DNA of 64,000 nucleotides from CAZTNW01 sp964614945 (lineage in GTDB: Bacteria > Caldisericota > JANLFM01): positions 1 through 64,000 of the forward strand of contig CAZTNW010000005.1 of assembly GCA_964614945.1 (NCBI GenBank). The letters run 5' to 3'. Positions 16,065 through 24,811 of this stretch are shown piece after piece. Below the pieces are notes generated by a model. The model did no database searches, had not been told where the DNA came from, and saw only the letters and a program-made list of their open reading frames with translations. Numbering within the stretch: the stretch's first letter is position 1; every line of letters begins with the position of its first letter. The position numbers and the translations under genes are program-made.

Positions 16065-16529
16065 TCAGTTTACGTCCCCCAGGTAGATCGGCCCCCTGTA
16101 ATCCTCGAGCCGGGGAAGGATTTCGGCGAGGACCCGCGGGTAGATGCGCACTCCCTTCAGGCGCTCGAGCGGAATCCACTCCGCCCCTAATTGGTGTTGA
16201 TCGGGGACCGAGGGCCCTTCTACTCGGGAGCTAGGGCAGAGTCTTACTCTGAACATCAGTTCGATCTGGTGTACTTCCTCCTCCTCATCCTTGAACTCAT
16301 GGTGGGTGGAGATGTACTCCCGCACGAGGGATGGGTCTTTCATCTCCAACTTCAGGCCGTCTCCCAGCTCCTCCCGGCATTCCCGGAGGAGAGTTTCGCG
16401 GAATGTCTCCCCCGAGAGCTGCCCTCCGCCGGGAAGGAGGTAGAAAGGCCCCAAGGAATCGGCATTACGGATGAGCAGGATCTTCCCATCTTCGATGATG
16501 AGGGCCTTGATTGAATTTCTCAGGTACAT
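16065..16529 (-). CDS. Nudix hydrolase
   Basis: Soluble pyrophosphohydrolase of 154 residues acting on nucleoside diphosphates linked to another group; substrate not predictable. The Nudix box is complete around residues 35-57: a Gly-x5-Glu run in GGGQLSGE, then RECREELG, which holds the Mg2+-binding glutamates. The beginning KALIIEDGKILLIRN and a WIPLERL segment near residue 118 are typical of the fold. Its 3' end faces that of the MoaD-like gene with 11 bases between. It is a stand-alone gene, with about 190 featureless bases before the next. Confidence 0.9.
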   Translation of the reverse strand: MYLRNSIKALIIEDGKILLIRNADSLGPFYLLPGGGQLSGETFRETLLRECREELGDGLKLEMKDPSLVREYISTHHEFKDEEEEVHQIELMFRVRLCPSSRVEGPSVPDQHQLGAEWIPLERLKGVRIYPRVLAEILPRLEDYRGPIYLGDVN

Positions 16530-16720
16530 CTTTTCCCTCTCCGGACCTGTGCCTTCAGCATTTCATTCCCGTCCTCTTTGCGGATGATACGCAGGCATCA
16601 ATCATACCTTCTGCGCCTCCGCCTTCAAATTCAAGAGAATCGCTTGGTAATTCCCGCAGAAACCCCGGAGCTGAGGGGCTTTATTCACCCGTTCGGCAAA
16701 ACGGCTCCGCTTAGAAAACC

Positions 16721-19027
16721 TCAGCGGAAGAGGATTCCGGCGTACTTGATCGTTATCGAGGAGGGACTCGGACGGAGCATTCTCTCCTCGAGGGAGGCGG
16801 CCTTTGCCCTCAATTCCTCCTCCTTTGCCCTCAGGCTTTCCGCCGCTCTTGCCTCCATCTCCATGAGCTGGGAGTTCAGCCTGGCGATCTCGAGCTTGGC
16901 CTGATCCCTCTTCAACTTCGCCTTCTCCCTCTTCGTCACGGAGCTTCCCGCTCTCCTCAGGCTTCCCCGGCCGCTTTTCCCCATCAGGATCGAGATCACT
17001 CCGACCCCGATATCCATCGTGGTCTCGGTGGAGATGGCCTTGAGCTCCGCCTCTGCCTCCATCTTTTTACTCTCGACCCGGCGGAGCTTCTCTCTGAAGA
17101 CGAGCATTTTCTGCTCGAATCCAATCCTCGACCTCTCCATCTCACCGCTCAGGACCTGGTGTAGCTTTTCTTCTACCAGCCGGAGAAAATCCTCCCTGCT
17201 TTCTCCCAACCTGCTGTAGAGCTTGAAGTAGGAGCTGTAATAATACTTCTCCTCGTGCGCCTTGACTACTTGTTTGAATTGATCATGCGTCTTCTTCAGG
17301 AAATCCTTTTTATGAAGGTAGCCGGGGATCTCGCCCACTGTCGCTCCTTCAGGAAGGATGGGCTCGGTTGCGGGCGGATGGTCGAGGAACTGGAAGTTTT
17401 CGCCGGAGATGATCTCCCCCTCCACCTTGAGGAGGGCCCTGTAGCTTTTCTCGGCGTAAATGCCGGCCGTCTCCTGCTTGAAGAGAGCCTCTCCCTCGAG
17501 GTAAAGGTAGGGGAAATAAGGACCGGGGCCTCTGTTCGTCTCGTAGAGTACCGGGATTTCGGGCGGAAATTCCGGTAGATATTGCTTCTTTTCAGGAGGG
17601 ACGGCGTCCATCGCCTGCAGGGGAACTGAGCTTTTCTTCCCCGCCATCAGCTCTCCCACCTGGGCTTTGGTCAGCGGACCTCGCAGGTAGTTCATCGCCC
17701 AGCGCGAAGTGATCACCTTCGGCGTGGTCGCGTGGATGTTATGCAGGAGGAAGACCCGCGGCTTGAGGGAGCCCAAGATCCGGTCGAAGTATCCCCTGTC
17801 GAGCGACTTCCCCGATTCCTGAAACGTTCCCTCCAGGCCCGACATCACCCTCTCTTTGTCCCTCTCCTGCTGCAGCTTCCCCAGAAACCAGGTTCCGGCA
17901 TTGGTCAGCCCCTTGTAGTCTATATCCACCGGGTTCTGGGTGGCGAGGATTACTGAAATGCCGAAGGCCCTGGCCTGTTTCATCAGCGTGAGCATGGGGT
18001 ACTTGGAGGGAGGATCCTTGGGGTAGGGGGGGAAGTAGCCGAATATCTCGTCGAAATAGAGTATCAGGCGGGGGCTGTCCGTTCCCGGCTGCATCCTCAT
18101 CCAGGAGATGAGTTCCCCCAGGAGGAGGGTGACGAAAAACATCCTCTCTGAGTCTGAAAGGTGGGCGATGTAGAAGATCGATACCCGCGGCTTATCCCCC
18201 TTCCGGATGAATTCTTCGATGGAGAGGGGCTCCCCGCTGAGCCAGGTCTGAAAGGCCGGGGAGGCGATCAGGGAGTTGATCTGCATGCTGAGCTTCGCCC
18301 GTTCCTCCGGGGGGAAGAAGGAGTCCACGCTGAAGACCCCTAATTTGCTGAAGGGAGGCTTCTGCACCTGCATTATTAGGTCCTCGATCGAGAGATCGCT
18401 CCCGCTCTGCCAGGCGTTCTGCAGGATGGTGGAGATTAGGATGTGCTCCCGGCTCTTTACCGGATCGGCCTCGATTCCGATCAGCCCGAGCAATGCTGTG
18501 GCGATTCCCTTGATCTTCTCGATCACCTCTTCCTCGCCCAGCTCCTTCTCCGGACGCTTGAAGCTCTGCAGGGCGCTGACCGGGACTCCGGCCGTGGAGC
18601 CGGGAGTGAAGATGGTGTAATCGGCCGCCTCCTTCAATTTCAGCAATCTCTCCGGAGGAATTTCCCAATCGCTCAGGCCCTTTTGCCAGAGGTTGGCCAG
18701 GTTCTCGGCGTAGGCATCAACACTCAGCCCCTTCATCTCCGTCTGGGCTGGATCCACCCAAGGTTTGAAGCCGGAGGGCTTCAAACCAGGAAAGGTCAGA
18801 AGGAGGTTGGTGAGGTCTCCCTTGGGGTCGATAGCGAGGACGGGAATGCCGTCGAGGATGGTTTCCTCGAGCGTCACGATCCCCAGGCCGGTCTTGCCGG
18901 ATCCGGTCATTCCGATGATCAGGGCGTGGGTAGTGAGGTCCCGGGTACGGTAGAGGTATTTCTCCTTCAGTTCCCCCGTCTCCGGATCGACTTCCTTGCC
19001 AATATAGAGATCCTGTTTGTCCTCCAT
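16721..19027 (-). CDS. HerA/FtsK-type AAA ATPase (DUF87-like), function unknown
   Basis: Large ATP-binding protein of 768 residues resembling HerA-type DNA-translocating ATPases. Walker A GMTGSGKTG is at 39-47, Walker B LILYFDEIFGYFP near 325, and ILATQNPVDIDYKGL near 370 fits the sensor region. Residues about 630-740 form a charged coiled coil (RVESKKMEAEAELKA and LNSQLMEMEARAAESLRAK), interrupted by a Gly-rich stretch. Unlike repair-type HerA there is no nurA or mre11 neighbour, and the protein stands alone. Such bacterial homologues with long coiled tails remain uncharacterised; roles in DNA movement or defence are possible. GGAGGGAAAATGG precedes the start. Confidence 0.8.
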   Translation of the reverse strand: MEDKQDLYIGKEVDPETGELKEKYLYRTRDLTTHALIIGMTGSGKTGLGIVTLEETILDGIPVLAIDPKGDLTNLLLTFPGLKPSGFKPWVDPAQTEMKGLSVDAYAENLANLWQKGLSDWEIPPERLLKLKEAADYTIFTPGSTAGVPVSALQSFKRPEKELGEEEVIEKIKGIATALLGLIGIEADPVKSREHILISTILQNAWQSGSDLSIEDLIMQVQKPPFSKLGVFSVDSFFPPEERAKLSMQINSLIASPAFQTWLSGEPLSIEEFIRKGDKPRVSIFYIAHLSDSERMFFVTLLLGELISWMRMQPGTDSPRLILYFDEIFGYFPPYPKDPPSKYPMLTLMKQARAFGISVILATQNPVDIDYKGLTNAGTWFLGKLQQERDKERVMSGLEGTFQESGKSLDRGYFDRILGSLKPRVFLLHNIHATTPKVITSRWAMNYLRGPLTKAQVGELMAGKKSSVPLQAMDAVPPEKKQYLPEFPPEIPVLYETNRGPGPYFPYLYLEGEALFKQETAGIYAEKSYRALLKVEGEIISGENFQFLDHPPATEPILPEGATVGEIPGYLHKKDFLKKTHDQFKQVVKAHEEKYYYSSYFKLYSRLGESREDFLRLVEEKLHQVLSGEMERSRIGFEQKMLVFREKLRRVESKKMEAEAELKAISTETTMDIGVGVISILMGKSGRGSLRRAGSSVTKREKAKLKRDQAKLEIARLNSQLMEMEARAAESLRAKEEELRAKAASLEERMLRPSPSSITIKYAGILFR

Positions 19028-19161
19028 TTTCCCTCCTTTTTTGTTTCTATTCGCATCTTCATTTTAGGGGAAATGGAGGGTTTTAAAAAATCCCACGGTG
19101 TTAAATGGCGGAGTCAGGTCTTGCGATCCATACTAAGGTAGAAGACCTGATCCCCGGATGA

Positions 19162-20808
19162 TTATTCCAGGCTGAAAAACAAAGTCAGGGCCAGCTCACC
19201 ATCTGTGTAGAGCTCTACGGAATAGAAACCTGCCGGGAAAATCCCCGCTCCTGCCTGAATCTCGATGTGGAAAGCAGCTGTACCGGAGCTTTGCTTCACC
19301 ACGACAGTGGTTGCTTCGCCAATCAGCTCCTCTTCGTAATACCATTGGCAGGTTATCTGCGACTCATTTGCTTTGCCCCCCTTGTAAGAGAGCCAGCAGT
19401 AAAGTTTTGTCGTCGTATCGGCCGGGAATTCTATCCCGGGATCCACTGGCTCATTATCCGCGTCCAGCTGGGTGCAGATTTCCGCTTCAATGATGGCGAA
19501 GGCAAGATCGGTTGGGATGAGCGTAGGAGAGCCGAAAGCGCCGGTTGCATCCATCATTCGATAGACAAGTACGCAGGCTTGTGCCCTGGTGGCGGAAGTG
19601 TCGCCTAGAAGGAAATCCGATTGGTTGATGTAGGAGTCGGGCTTCTTGAGCACTCCAATCTCGAGAATACCCTCCACGTAAGGGTAGGCCCAGTGGTCCT
19701 TATCGATGTCGCCGAAAGAGGGAGTTGGGGGACTCGCTGTCCAGCCGTTCTCCGCGCCGATTATCTTCACAATCTGAGTTTTACTGACCGGATCGTCAGG
19801 CCTGAAGGTGCCGTCCGGGAAACCCTTCAACAACCCTCTCTTCGCCGCTGCTTCAACGTAGCCGTAGGCCCAGTGATCTGGAGCGACGTCGGGGAAAGAA
19901 ACAGCAGCTGGCTTCACCTCGGGAATCCTGAGGGCGATGGTGATCACCTTAGCGAATTGGGCCCGTGTGATCATCTGATCAGGGCGGAAGAAACCGTCCG
20001 GGAATCCTTTGAGGATCCCGATCTTGCTTAGCTTCTCCAGCTCCAGCAGTGCCCAGTGACCGGAGATGTCCGGGAAAACGCGGCCCACCTCGGCCACCGC
20101 CGTGGAGATGACGGAAGAGATTACCTGCGGCACCTTGCTCGCCTCGTCAGCCTCAAAAACCTGACCGCCGGTGAGGGTTGCGAGTTGTTTGAACGCATCC
20201 TTGGCAGCGTAACTGGCTCCGCCTGTTAAGATGGGAAAGATGTGAACCGGATCAAGGTTCTGTGCCACAGTGGCCACATCCGAGACGGTGTACTGGTAGG
20301 TGTGTTTTCCGTCCTCGGAAATCTCCCCTCTCTCGTGAGGCTCGGCGTCACCCATTAGAATGACGATCTTTCCCGCTCCATTACGCCAGGGACCAAGGGT
20401 AACGCTATCCATAGCCCGGAGCAAGGCCTCATAAACAGCTTCAGGGTTGTCACCGCCCCCACTGGCCTCGAGGGCATTGATGTTAGCTACGATAGCACCC
20501 ACGTTGCTCGTAAAGGGGAAATCCTGGAAGACCGGCTCATCTGCAGGCAGAGAGCCGATATCCTTGTAACCCACGAGGCCCACGCGGAAATCGGAGGTCT
20601 GAGATGCTAGGGTGTTGATGATCATTGTGGCCTGATCCTTCACCTGGTCGATGTCGTCGTCCATGGAGCCGGTTGTGTCGATGCAGAAAACGAGGTCGAT
20701 CATGCCAGCTGAGGCGGCAGCAGAAGGGCTCAGGATCCTCAGTGCGAGCAGAAGGACGGCGATTAGAAATGGAATAAGAATTCTCGACAGGGTCTTTAGA
20801 TTCAGCAA
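19162..20808 (-). CDS. Secreted von Willebrand factor A protein with three S-layer homology domains
   Basis: Cell-envelope protein of 548 residues. A signal peptide (LKTLSRILIPFLIAVLLL, cleavage near AAASA) leads into a VWA domain with MIDAS-type motif DTTGSMDDD, followed by three SLH repeats: FPDISGHWALLELEKLSKIG, FPDVAPDHWAYGYVEAAAKR and FGDIDKDHWAYPYVEG. SLH repeats bind pyruvylated cell-wall polymers. The last 130 residues form a beta domain with AGIFPAGFYSVELYTDGE. The TTG at 20808 is chosen because AAGGAGG lies five bases upstream; longer frames to 20874 lack a site and would bury the signal peptide. Monocistronic. Confidence 0.88.
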   Translation of the reverse strand: MLNLKTLSRILIPFLIAVLLLALRILSPSAAASAGMIDLVFCIDTTGSMDDDIDQVKDQATMIINTLASQTSDFRVGLVGYKDIGSLPADEPVFQDFPFTSNVGAIVANINALEASGGGDNPEAVYEALLRAMDSVTLGPWRNGAGKIVILMGDAEPHERGEISEDGKHTYQYTVSDVATVAQNLDPVHIFPILTGGASYAAKDAFKQLATLTGGQVFEADEASKVPQVISSVISTAVAEVGRVFPDISGHWALLELEKLSKIGILKGFPDGFFRPDQMITRAQFAKVITIALRIPEVKPAAVSFPDVAPDHWAYGYVEAAAKRGLLKGFPDGTFRPDDPVSKTQIVKIIGAENGWTASPPTPSFGDIDKDHWAYPYVEGILEIGVLKKPDSYINQSDFLLGDTSATRAQACVLVYRMMDATGAFGSPTLIPTDLAFAIIEAEICTQLDADNEPVDPGIEFPADTTTKLYCWLSYKGGKANESQITCQWYYEEELIGEATTVVVKQSSGTAAFHIEIQAGAGIFPAGFYSVELYTDGELALTLFFSLE

Positions 20809-20909
20809 TATTCCCTCCTTGAGTCCTTTGATGGTGTTGAATTTGATTCTATCGGCACAAGAGAAGAGGGTCAAATACTAATCTAAGTTTAGCGAATGAC
20901 CAGGAGGTT

Positions 20910-20960
20910 TAAGGAACTCCTCAGGGAATTGTTCGTTTTCCCTCCCTGAGGAGTTCCTTA
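20910..20960. terminator. Strong hairpin downstream of the MerR-type gene
   Basis: A perfect 18-bp stem (20910-20927 with 20943-20960, core AAGGAACTCCTCAGGGA) with a 15-base loop lies 22 bases beyond the 3' end of the minus-strand MerR gene. No obvious T-tract follows on that strand. It also separates the regulator from the vWA-SLH gene. Confidence 0.6.
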
Positions 20961-20981
20961 GGTAACAAGATGAGCGTGCCT

Positions 20982-22289
20982 TTACTTCTCCTTCACCGGG
21001 AAGAAAATGAAGAGGGGAGAGGAGTCCGGGTCGCCGACCTTGAATTCCTCCGGGTAGAGCTCGAAATCCGGCCCGTCACCGGGCAGGTATCCGGAAACGG
21101 GTAGCCACTGCTTGATAATGTAGTCGTAGGTGGGGCCGATCTCCTTGATCCCGCGGGCCTCCATCACGGCGTAAGTCTGCGCCGGCACCGCTTTTCCCGC
21201 CATACCCTCGGGGACCTTCTCGAGCGAGGAAACGGGAAGACAGGCGATGTACTCGAAGACCCCGGGTTCTTCCCCCTCCACGCAGCCGCAGAGGCCGTAG
21301 GCCACGTTGCCGTATTCCTGGTCCAGGGTCAGATTGGGGATCTCCCTCGCCCTCTTGTTGAACTCCATCCAGAGGTCGGAGATCTCCCCTTTGAGATTTT
21401 TCCCCAAGTAGCGCAGGCCGATGGCCTGGAACTCTCTCTTCTTTACGATTCTCGGTTCCATCCTTTTCTCCTTTCGATAGGGCTTTGAAAATGGGATCTG
21501 GACCTCGATCACCTGTTCTTCGGTCGAGATTCCTCCGTAGGTGAGGAAGATTTCCCGCACCGGGGTACCGGGATTGTAACCGTTGGCCTCTAACCACCTG
21601 TTCAAGGCCCTGTAGGCCTCCTGTAGGCTCTCCGGTCTGCCCTTGTGGACGATGGAGGCCGTCATTTTCGAACCCTCTATCTTCCGCAGCTCCACATTCG
21701 GAATAGCTCCCGTCTTCTGCGGAACCGCCACTGCAGCCACGAGCTTCGTCTGGCCGTCCTCCTCCTCGTAGAGTGCGAGCCAAGGACCGAGGGAACGGAT
21801 TCCCCGCTTGCTCAGGACCGATTCCAGCCTTTCGAAGAGGGGACCGATCGCCTGCCAGGGCTCCTCATCCGGGGAAAGGGTGGAGGAGAGGGCCATCACC
21901 TCCAGGGCCTCTACCGTCTTGATCCTGACTTCCTGCTTCAGCTTCCTCGTTTCCTCCTCGATCAGCTCCAGCCTGGCTTCCACCAGCGCCAGGAGATCCT
22001 GGGCTTGGGCGACCCGGGAGAGGATTTCCATCTGCTTCATCCTCAGCATCCCCCTTAGCTCGTCCGGCCTGAGCCCTTCCTTCAGTAGGCGGGCGATCTC
22101 CTCCAAAGAGAACCCCAGATCTTTGAGGACGAGGATGCGGTTCAACCATCCGAACTGGTCCGAGGAATAGAAGCGATAGCCCGTGCGCGCGTGCGTTGCT
22201 ACCGGCCTCAAGAGCCCGATCTGATCGTAGAAGCGTAGGGTCTTGACCGAGACTCTGGCAATCCTGGCAAATTCCCCTATCCGATACAC
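20982..22289 (-). CDS. MerR-family regulator with two tandem GyrI-like effector-binding domains
   Basis: 435-residue transcription factor. Residues 1-70 are the winged-helix MerR domain (YRIGEFARIARVSVKTLRFY, then the TGYRFY wing), 75-125 the dimerising coiled coil, about 130-270 a first GyrI-like small-molecule domain, and 277-435 a second (IVKKREFQAIGLRYLGKN). Most relatives have one such domain. Remarkably, the Met at 277 is preceded at the right distance by AAAGGAG (21468-21474), so the second domain may also be made alone from 21461. GTG start; its own promoter has the MerR-type 19-base spacer, so autoregulation is likely. Ligand unknown, probably hydrophobic cations or drugs. Confidence 0.88.
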   Translation of the reverse strand: MYRIGEFARIARVSVKTLRFYDQIGLLRPVATHARTGYRFYSSDQFGWLNRILVLKDLGFSLEEIARLLKEGLRPDELRGMLRMKQMEILSRVAQAQDLLALVEARLELIEEETRKLKQEVRIKTVEALEVMALSSTLSPDEEPWQAIGPLFERLESVLSKRGIRSLGPWLALYEEEDGQTKLVAAVAVPQKTGAIPNVELRKIEGSKMTASIVHKGRPESLQEAYRALNRWLEANGYNPGTPVREIFLTYGGISTEEQVIEVQIPFSKPYRKEKRMEPRIVKKREFQAIGLRYLGKNLKGEISDLWMEFNKRAREIPNLTLDQEYGNVAYGLCGCVEGEEPGVFEYIACLPVSSLEKVPEGMAGKAVPAQTYAVMEARGIKEIGPTYDYIIKQWLPVSGYLPGDGPDFELYPEEFKVGDPDSSPLFIFFPVKEK

Positions 22290-22319
22290 TTTCTGCCCCT
22301 CTCTTCCTCATCTGTGATC

Positions 22320-22350
22320 AGGGTAGACCTTCCCCTTAGGGGAGGGTCAA
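22320..22350 (-). promoter_or_regulatory. MerR-type promoter/operator of the regulator gene
   Basis: On the minus strand TTGACC (22345-22350), a 19-base spacer and TACCCT (22320-22325). The spacer contains the dyad CTCCCC-TAA-GGGGAAGG. The lengthened spacer and central dyad are the hallmark of promoters that MerR-family proteins untwist, and imply autoregulation. Confidence 0.75.
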
Positions 22351-22553
22351 GGGGGTTTCGCAGAAAAATTTTTCAGGCGTTAAATCCCCGAAGTTCTCGC
22401 CTGCTTTATTTCTCGTCGGCACTGGGAGCGATGTCTCCCCTCGAGGGAGGAGGAATCGCCCGCCTTGAGCCCCTAGGACCCCGAACCATGTTATGCCTAA
22501 TAGATGATTCTTCCAATCGATCCATTTGAAAATCGTAAATTACCCGCAGTCTA

Positions 22554-23294
22554 TCAGCTGGCCTGTAGATCCTGCGCTGCCCCTTCGTCTTCCTTCTTTC
22601 TCTCCCTCAGGTGGGCAAGTAGGGCACAGGAGAAGAGCCCTGAGCTGAGAATCGCCACGATCACCTCCGTCCAAAAGAGGCCAAGATAGAGATATTGGTG
22701 TAAAACAGCGAAGAGGTTCATCACGATGTGGAGGAAAATAGCCAGGGGATAAAAAAGGTAAACTTTCTTGTGATCGAATCCCCAGCCCAAAAAGAAGCTC
22801 AGCCCGATGTGGAAGAGGGTGACGAAGAACCGCTCGAGGAAGAAGACGAAGGGAAGGAAACCGATATAGTCGGAGATATTCAAAAGGATGTAGATGCTCT
22901 CCCCGAAAGCGAACCCTCCGCCGAGCAGCGCCCCTTGCCAGCTCGTCCTCCAACCGCGGGAAAGGAGGCTCCATCCTCCCAGGACGAGGAACTTGTAACT
23001 CTCCTGCAGTATCCCCGAGACGAGGACAAGGATCATGCTGCGCCAGATGGAGGGAACCGTGGAGGAGGATAGCACGGTCAGGACCCAGTTCTGCAGGGGC
23101 TCCTGCGTTAAAGGAACAAGTGCGAAAAGCAGACCGCCCAGAGGGTAAGCGGCCCACACCCAGGGCCGAAAAATTCCTTTTCCGGCAAGCAGAAGGGCAA
23201 GAAGGGAGAATAGAAAGAAAATCGCCCCGCACAGATAAATCAAACCTTTCCCCTTTTTTCTTTCCAGAATAAATCTTTCTGAAGAAAAAATCAC
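22554..23294 (-). CDS. Polytopic membrane protein, PrsW/YhfC-like putative intramembrane metalloprotease
   Basis: 246 residues with about seven to eight membrane helices. Motifs resemble the PrsW/CAAX-protease superfamily: an acidic helix in LQESYKFLVL near residue 98, GGGFAFGESIYIL near 126, ERFFVTLFHIGLSFFLGWG near 150 and a last helix with FLHIVMN near 187; the Glu and two His could bind zinc. In that superfamily such residues cleave membrane-embedded regulators or modify peptides. The GTG start has AGGAGAGG upstream. It diverges from the M3 peptidase gene across 64 bases. Assignment to a particular branch is uncertain. Confidence 0.6.
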   Translation of the reverse strand: MIFSSERFILERKKGKGLIYLCGAIFFLFSLLALLLAGKGIFRPWVWAAYPLGGLLFALVPLTQEPLQNWVLTVLSSSTVPSIWRSMILVLVSGILQESYKFLVLGGWSLLSRGWRTSWQGALLGGGFAFGESIYILLNISDYIGFLPFVFFLERFFVTLFHIGLSFFLGWGFDHKKVYLFYPLAIFLHIVMNLFAVLHQYLYLGLFWTEVIVAILSSGLFSCALLAHLRERKKEDEGAAQDLQAS

Positions 23295-23299
23295 TTCTG

Positions 23300-23328
23300 T
23301 TGACCTCTCCTGGTGCTCCTGATATTTT
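23300..23328 (+). promoter_or_regulatory. Promoter of the peptidase-MFS pair
   Basis: TTGACC (23300-23305), 17-base spacer, TATTTT (23323-23328), 31 bases before the GTG start of the M3 peptidase gene. Confidence 0.55.
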
Positions 23329-23358
23329 CAAGGGATCACCTGACCTGGAGGTGTAGAT

Positions 23359-24810
23359 GTGAAGACAATTCGGGATTTCGAAGCGAACCTGGAAAAAGAA
23401 TACGTAAGACTCGATAGCGAGAGGGCCAATCAGTATGCCGGCCTTTCCTACAGCGAGGAGGTCATGGAGCGCGCCTCGGAGGAAATCGAGCGGATTTCGA
23501 CAGAGGCCCTGGAGAAATTCTCGGAAGGGGAATTTCCTCAACTGCTCTATTTTTCCACCATCCTTGCTTCTCGCCAGTCCGCCTACACCCGTCTGCAGAA
23601 CGAGATCTACCGTCTGCGCAACGAGGGCGTCTCCCTTGCCCTGGACGGGGAGACCGTCAATTTGAGCAACTGGCGCCGTTTCAACCGCGCTCACCTGCGG
23701 GAGCCGGAACTGAGGAAGAGGGCCTTCGACGGTCTGATGGAGAAGGCTTCTGTCCTCAGTTCCCTCCTAGAGGAGCGGTTTGCCCTCTCCCGCGACCTTC
23801 TGGCAAATTTCTCCCTCGATCCTTTGAAGATTTACCTGGAGGAGGAGCAGATCTCCCTTTCCCGTCTCAAGGGACTGGTAGAGGGGCTGGCGCTAAAGGC
23901 CAAGCCCTTTTTCCTCGAACAGGGAGAGAGGTTTGCGCAGGAGATAATGGGGAAGAAGATGGAATACTTCGACGATTTCTACGTCTTCCGCGGCGCCATC
24001 TTCGAGCCGGTTGATCGTTTCTTCAAGCTCGATCTGAAGGCCAGGTTCCTTCCTCTCTACGGCCAGATGGGATTCGACACCAAGGCCATCCGTGTGGATG
24101 ATGAGGCCAGGCCAGGAAAGCACGCCTCTCCCGTCTGCTTCGGCATTAAAATTCCCAGCGACGTGCGGGTTTTCTACCAGCCGACGAGTCCCGTCACCGA
24201 CTACATGAGCTTCTCCCACGAGATGGGCCACGCCCTGCATTTTGCCAATATCGAGGAAAACCGCTCCTTCAGCGATCGCTACCTGATCGCCAATGGGGTG
24301 GCCGAGGTCTTCTCCACCTTATTCGAGGCCCTGGCCGTGGATGAACCCTTCATGGTCGAGGAGATCGGGGTGGAAAGGGAGGTCGGGCGCGATCTGATCC
24401 GACGGAATCAATTTATGCTGCTCTACTTTCTCACCTTCTACGGGATGAACTCGATGATGAAGATCCGCTACTGGGAGGAGAACCTCTCCCTGGTAGAGGC
24501 CGATCGCATCTACAGCGAACTGGCGCAGGAATATATGGGTCTGCCCCTTCCGGGGATCTACTGGGAGACCCACCACGTGGCCTCAATGTATGATATGTAC
24601 ACCCCCTCCTACCTGCTTGCCCAGGTCAGGATGGAGGAGCTGAGGATGAAGCTCGCCCGGGAATTCGGGGAGCTCTGGTTCAAAGAGAGGAAGGCCGGGG
24701 AATACCTCAAGCGCGAGCTGATCGGCCCGGGAGGAGCGATTGACCTCAATTCCTTCTCCTCGCTTGACGAAGGTCCGTTCTGGCGGACGATAGTCCCCGA
24801 GAATTCCTGA
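23359..24810 (+). CDS. M3 family (PepF/thimet-type) oligoendopeptidase
   Basis: Cytoplasmic zinc metallopeptidase that trims short peptides. 483 residues, shorter than the roughly 560-600 of PepF, with an all-helical N-terminal half. The zinc site HEMGHALHF begins at His 287, with the downstream Glu supplied by NGVAEVFSTLFEAL about 25 residues later, as usual for clan MA. ETHHVASMYDMYTPSYLLAQ near 405 is a typical C-terminal active-site segment. GTG start with GGAGG upstream. The MFS gene starts two bases after the stop codon, so the two form an operon; a link between peptide turnover and export or import is possible but unproven. Confidence 0.9.
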   Translation: MKTIRDFEANLEKEYVRLDSERANQYAGLSYSEEVMERASEEIERISTEALEKFSEGEFPQLLYFSTILASRQSAYTRLQNEIYRLRNEGVSLALDGETVNLSNWRRFNRAHLREPELRKRAFDGLMEKASVLSSLLEERFALSRDLLANFSLDPLKIYLEEEQISLSRLKGLVEGLALKAKPFFLEQGERFAQEIMGKKMEYFDDFYVFRGAIFEPVDRFFKLDLKARFLPLYGQMGFDTKAIRVDDEARPGKHASPVCFGIKIPSDVRVFYQPTSPVTDYMSFSHEMGHALHFANIEENRSFSDRYLIANGVAEVFSTLFEALAVDEPFMVEEIGVEREVGRDLIRRNQFMLLYFLTFYGMNSMMKIRYWEENLSLVEADRIYSELAQEYMGLPLPGIYWETHHVASMYDMYTPSYLLAQVRMEELRMKLAREFGELWFKERKAGEYLKRELIGPGGAIDLNSFSSLDEGPFWRTIVPENS

Positions 24811-24811
24811 T

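Noticed and set aside
22540..23694. 384-codon minus-strand frame overlapping the intramembrane protease-like gene and the M3 peptidase
   Set aside because: The sequence is a low-complexity, Arg/Pro/Leu-rich shadow; both other frames encode recognisable proteins.
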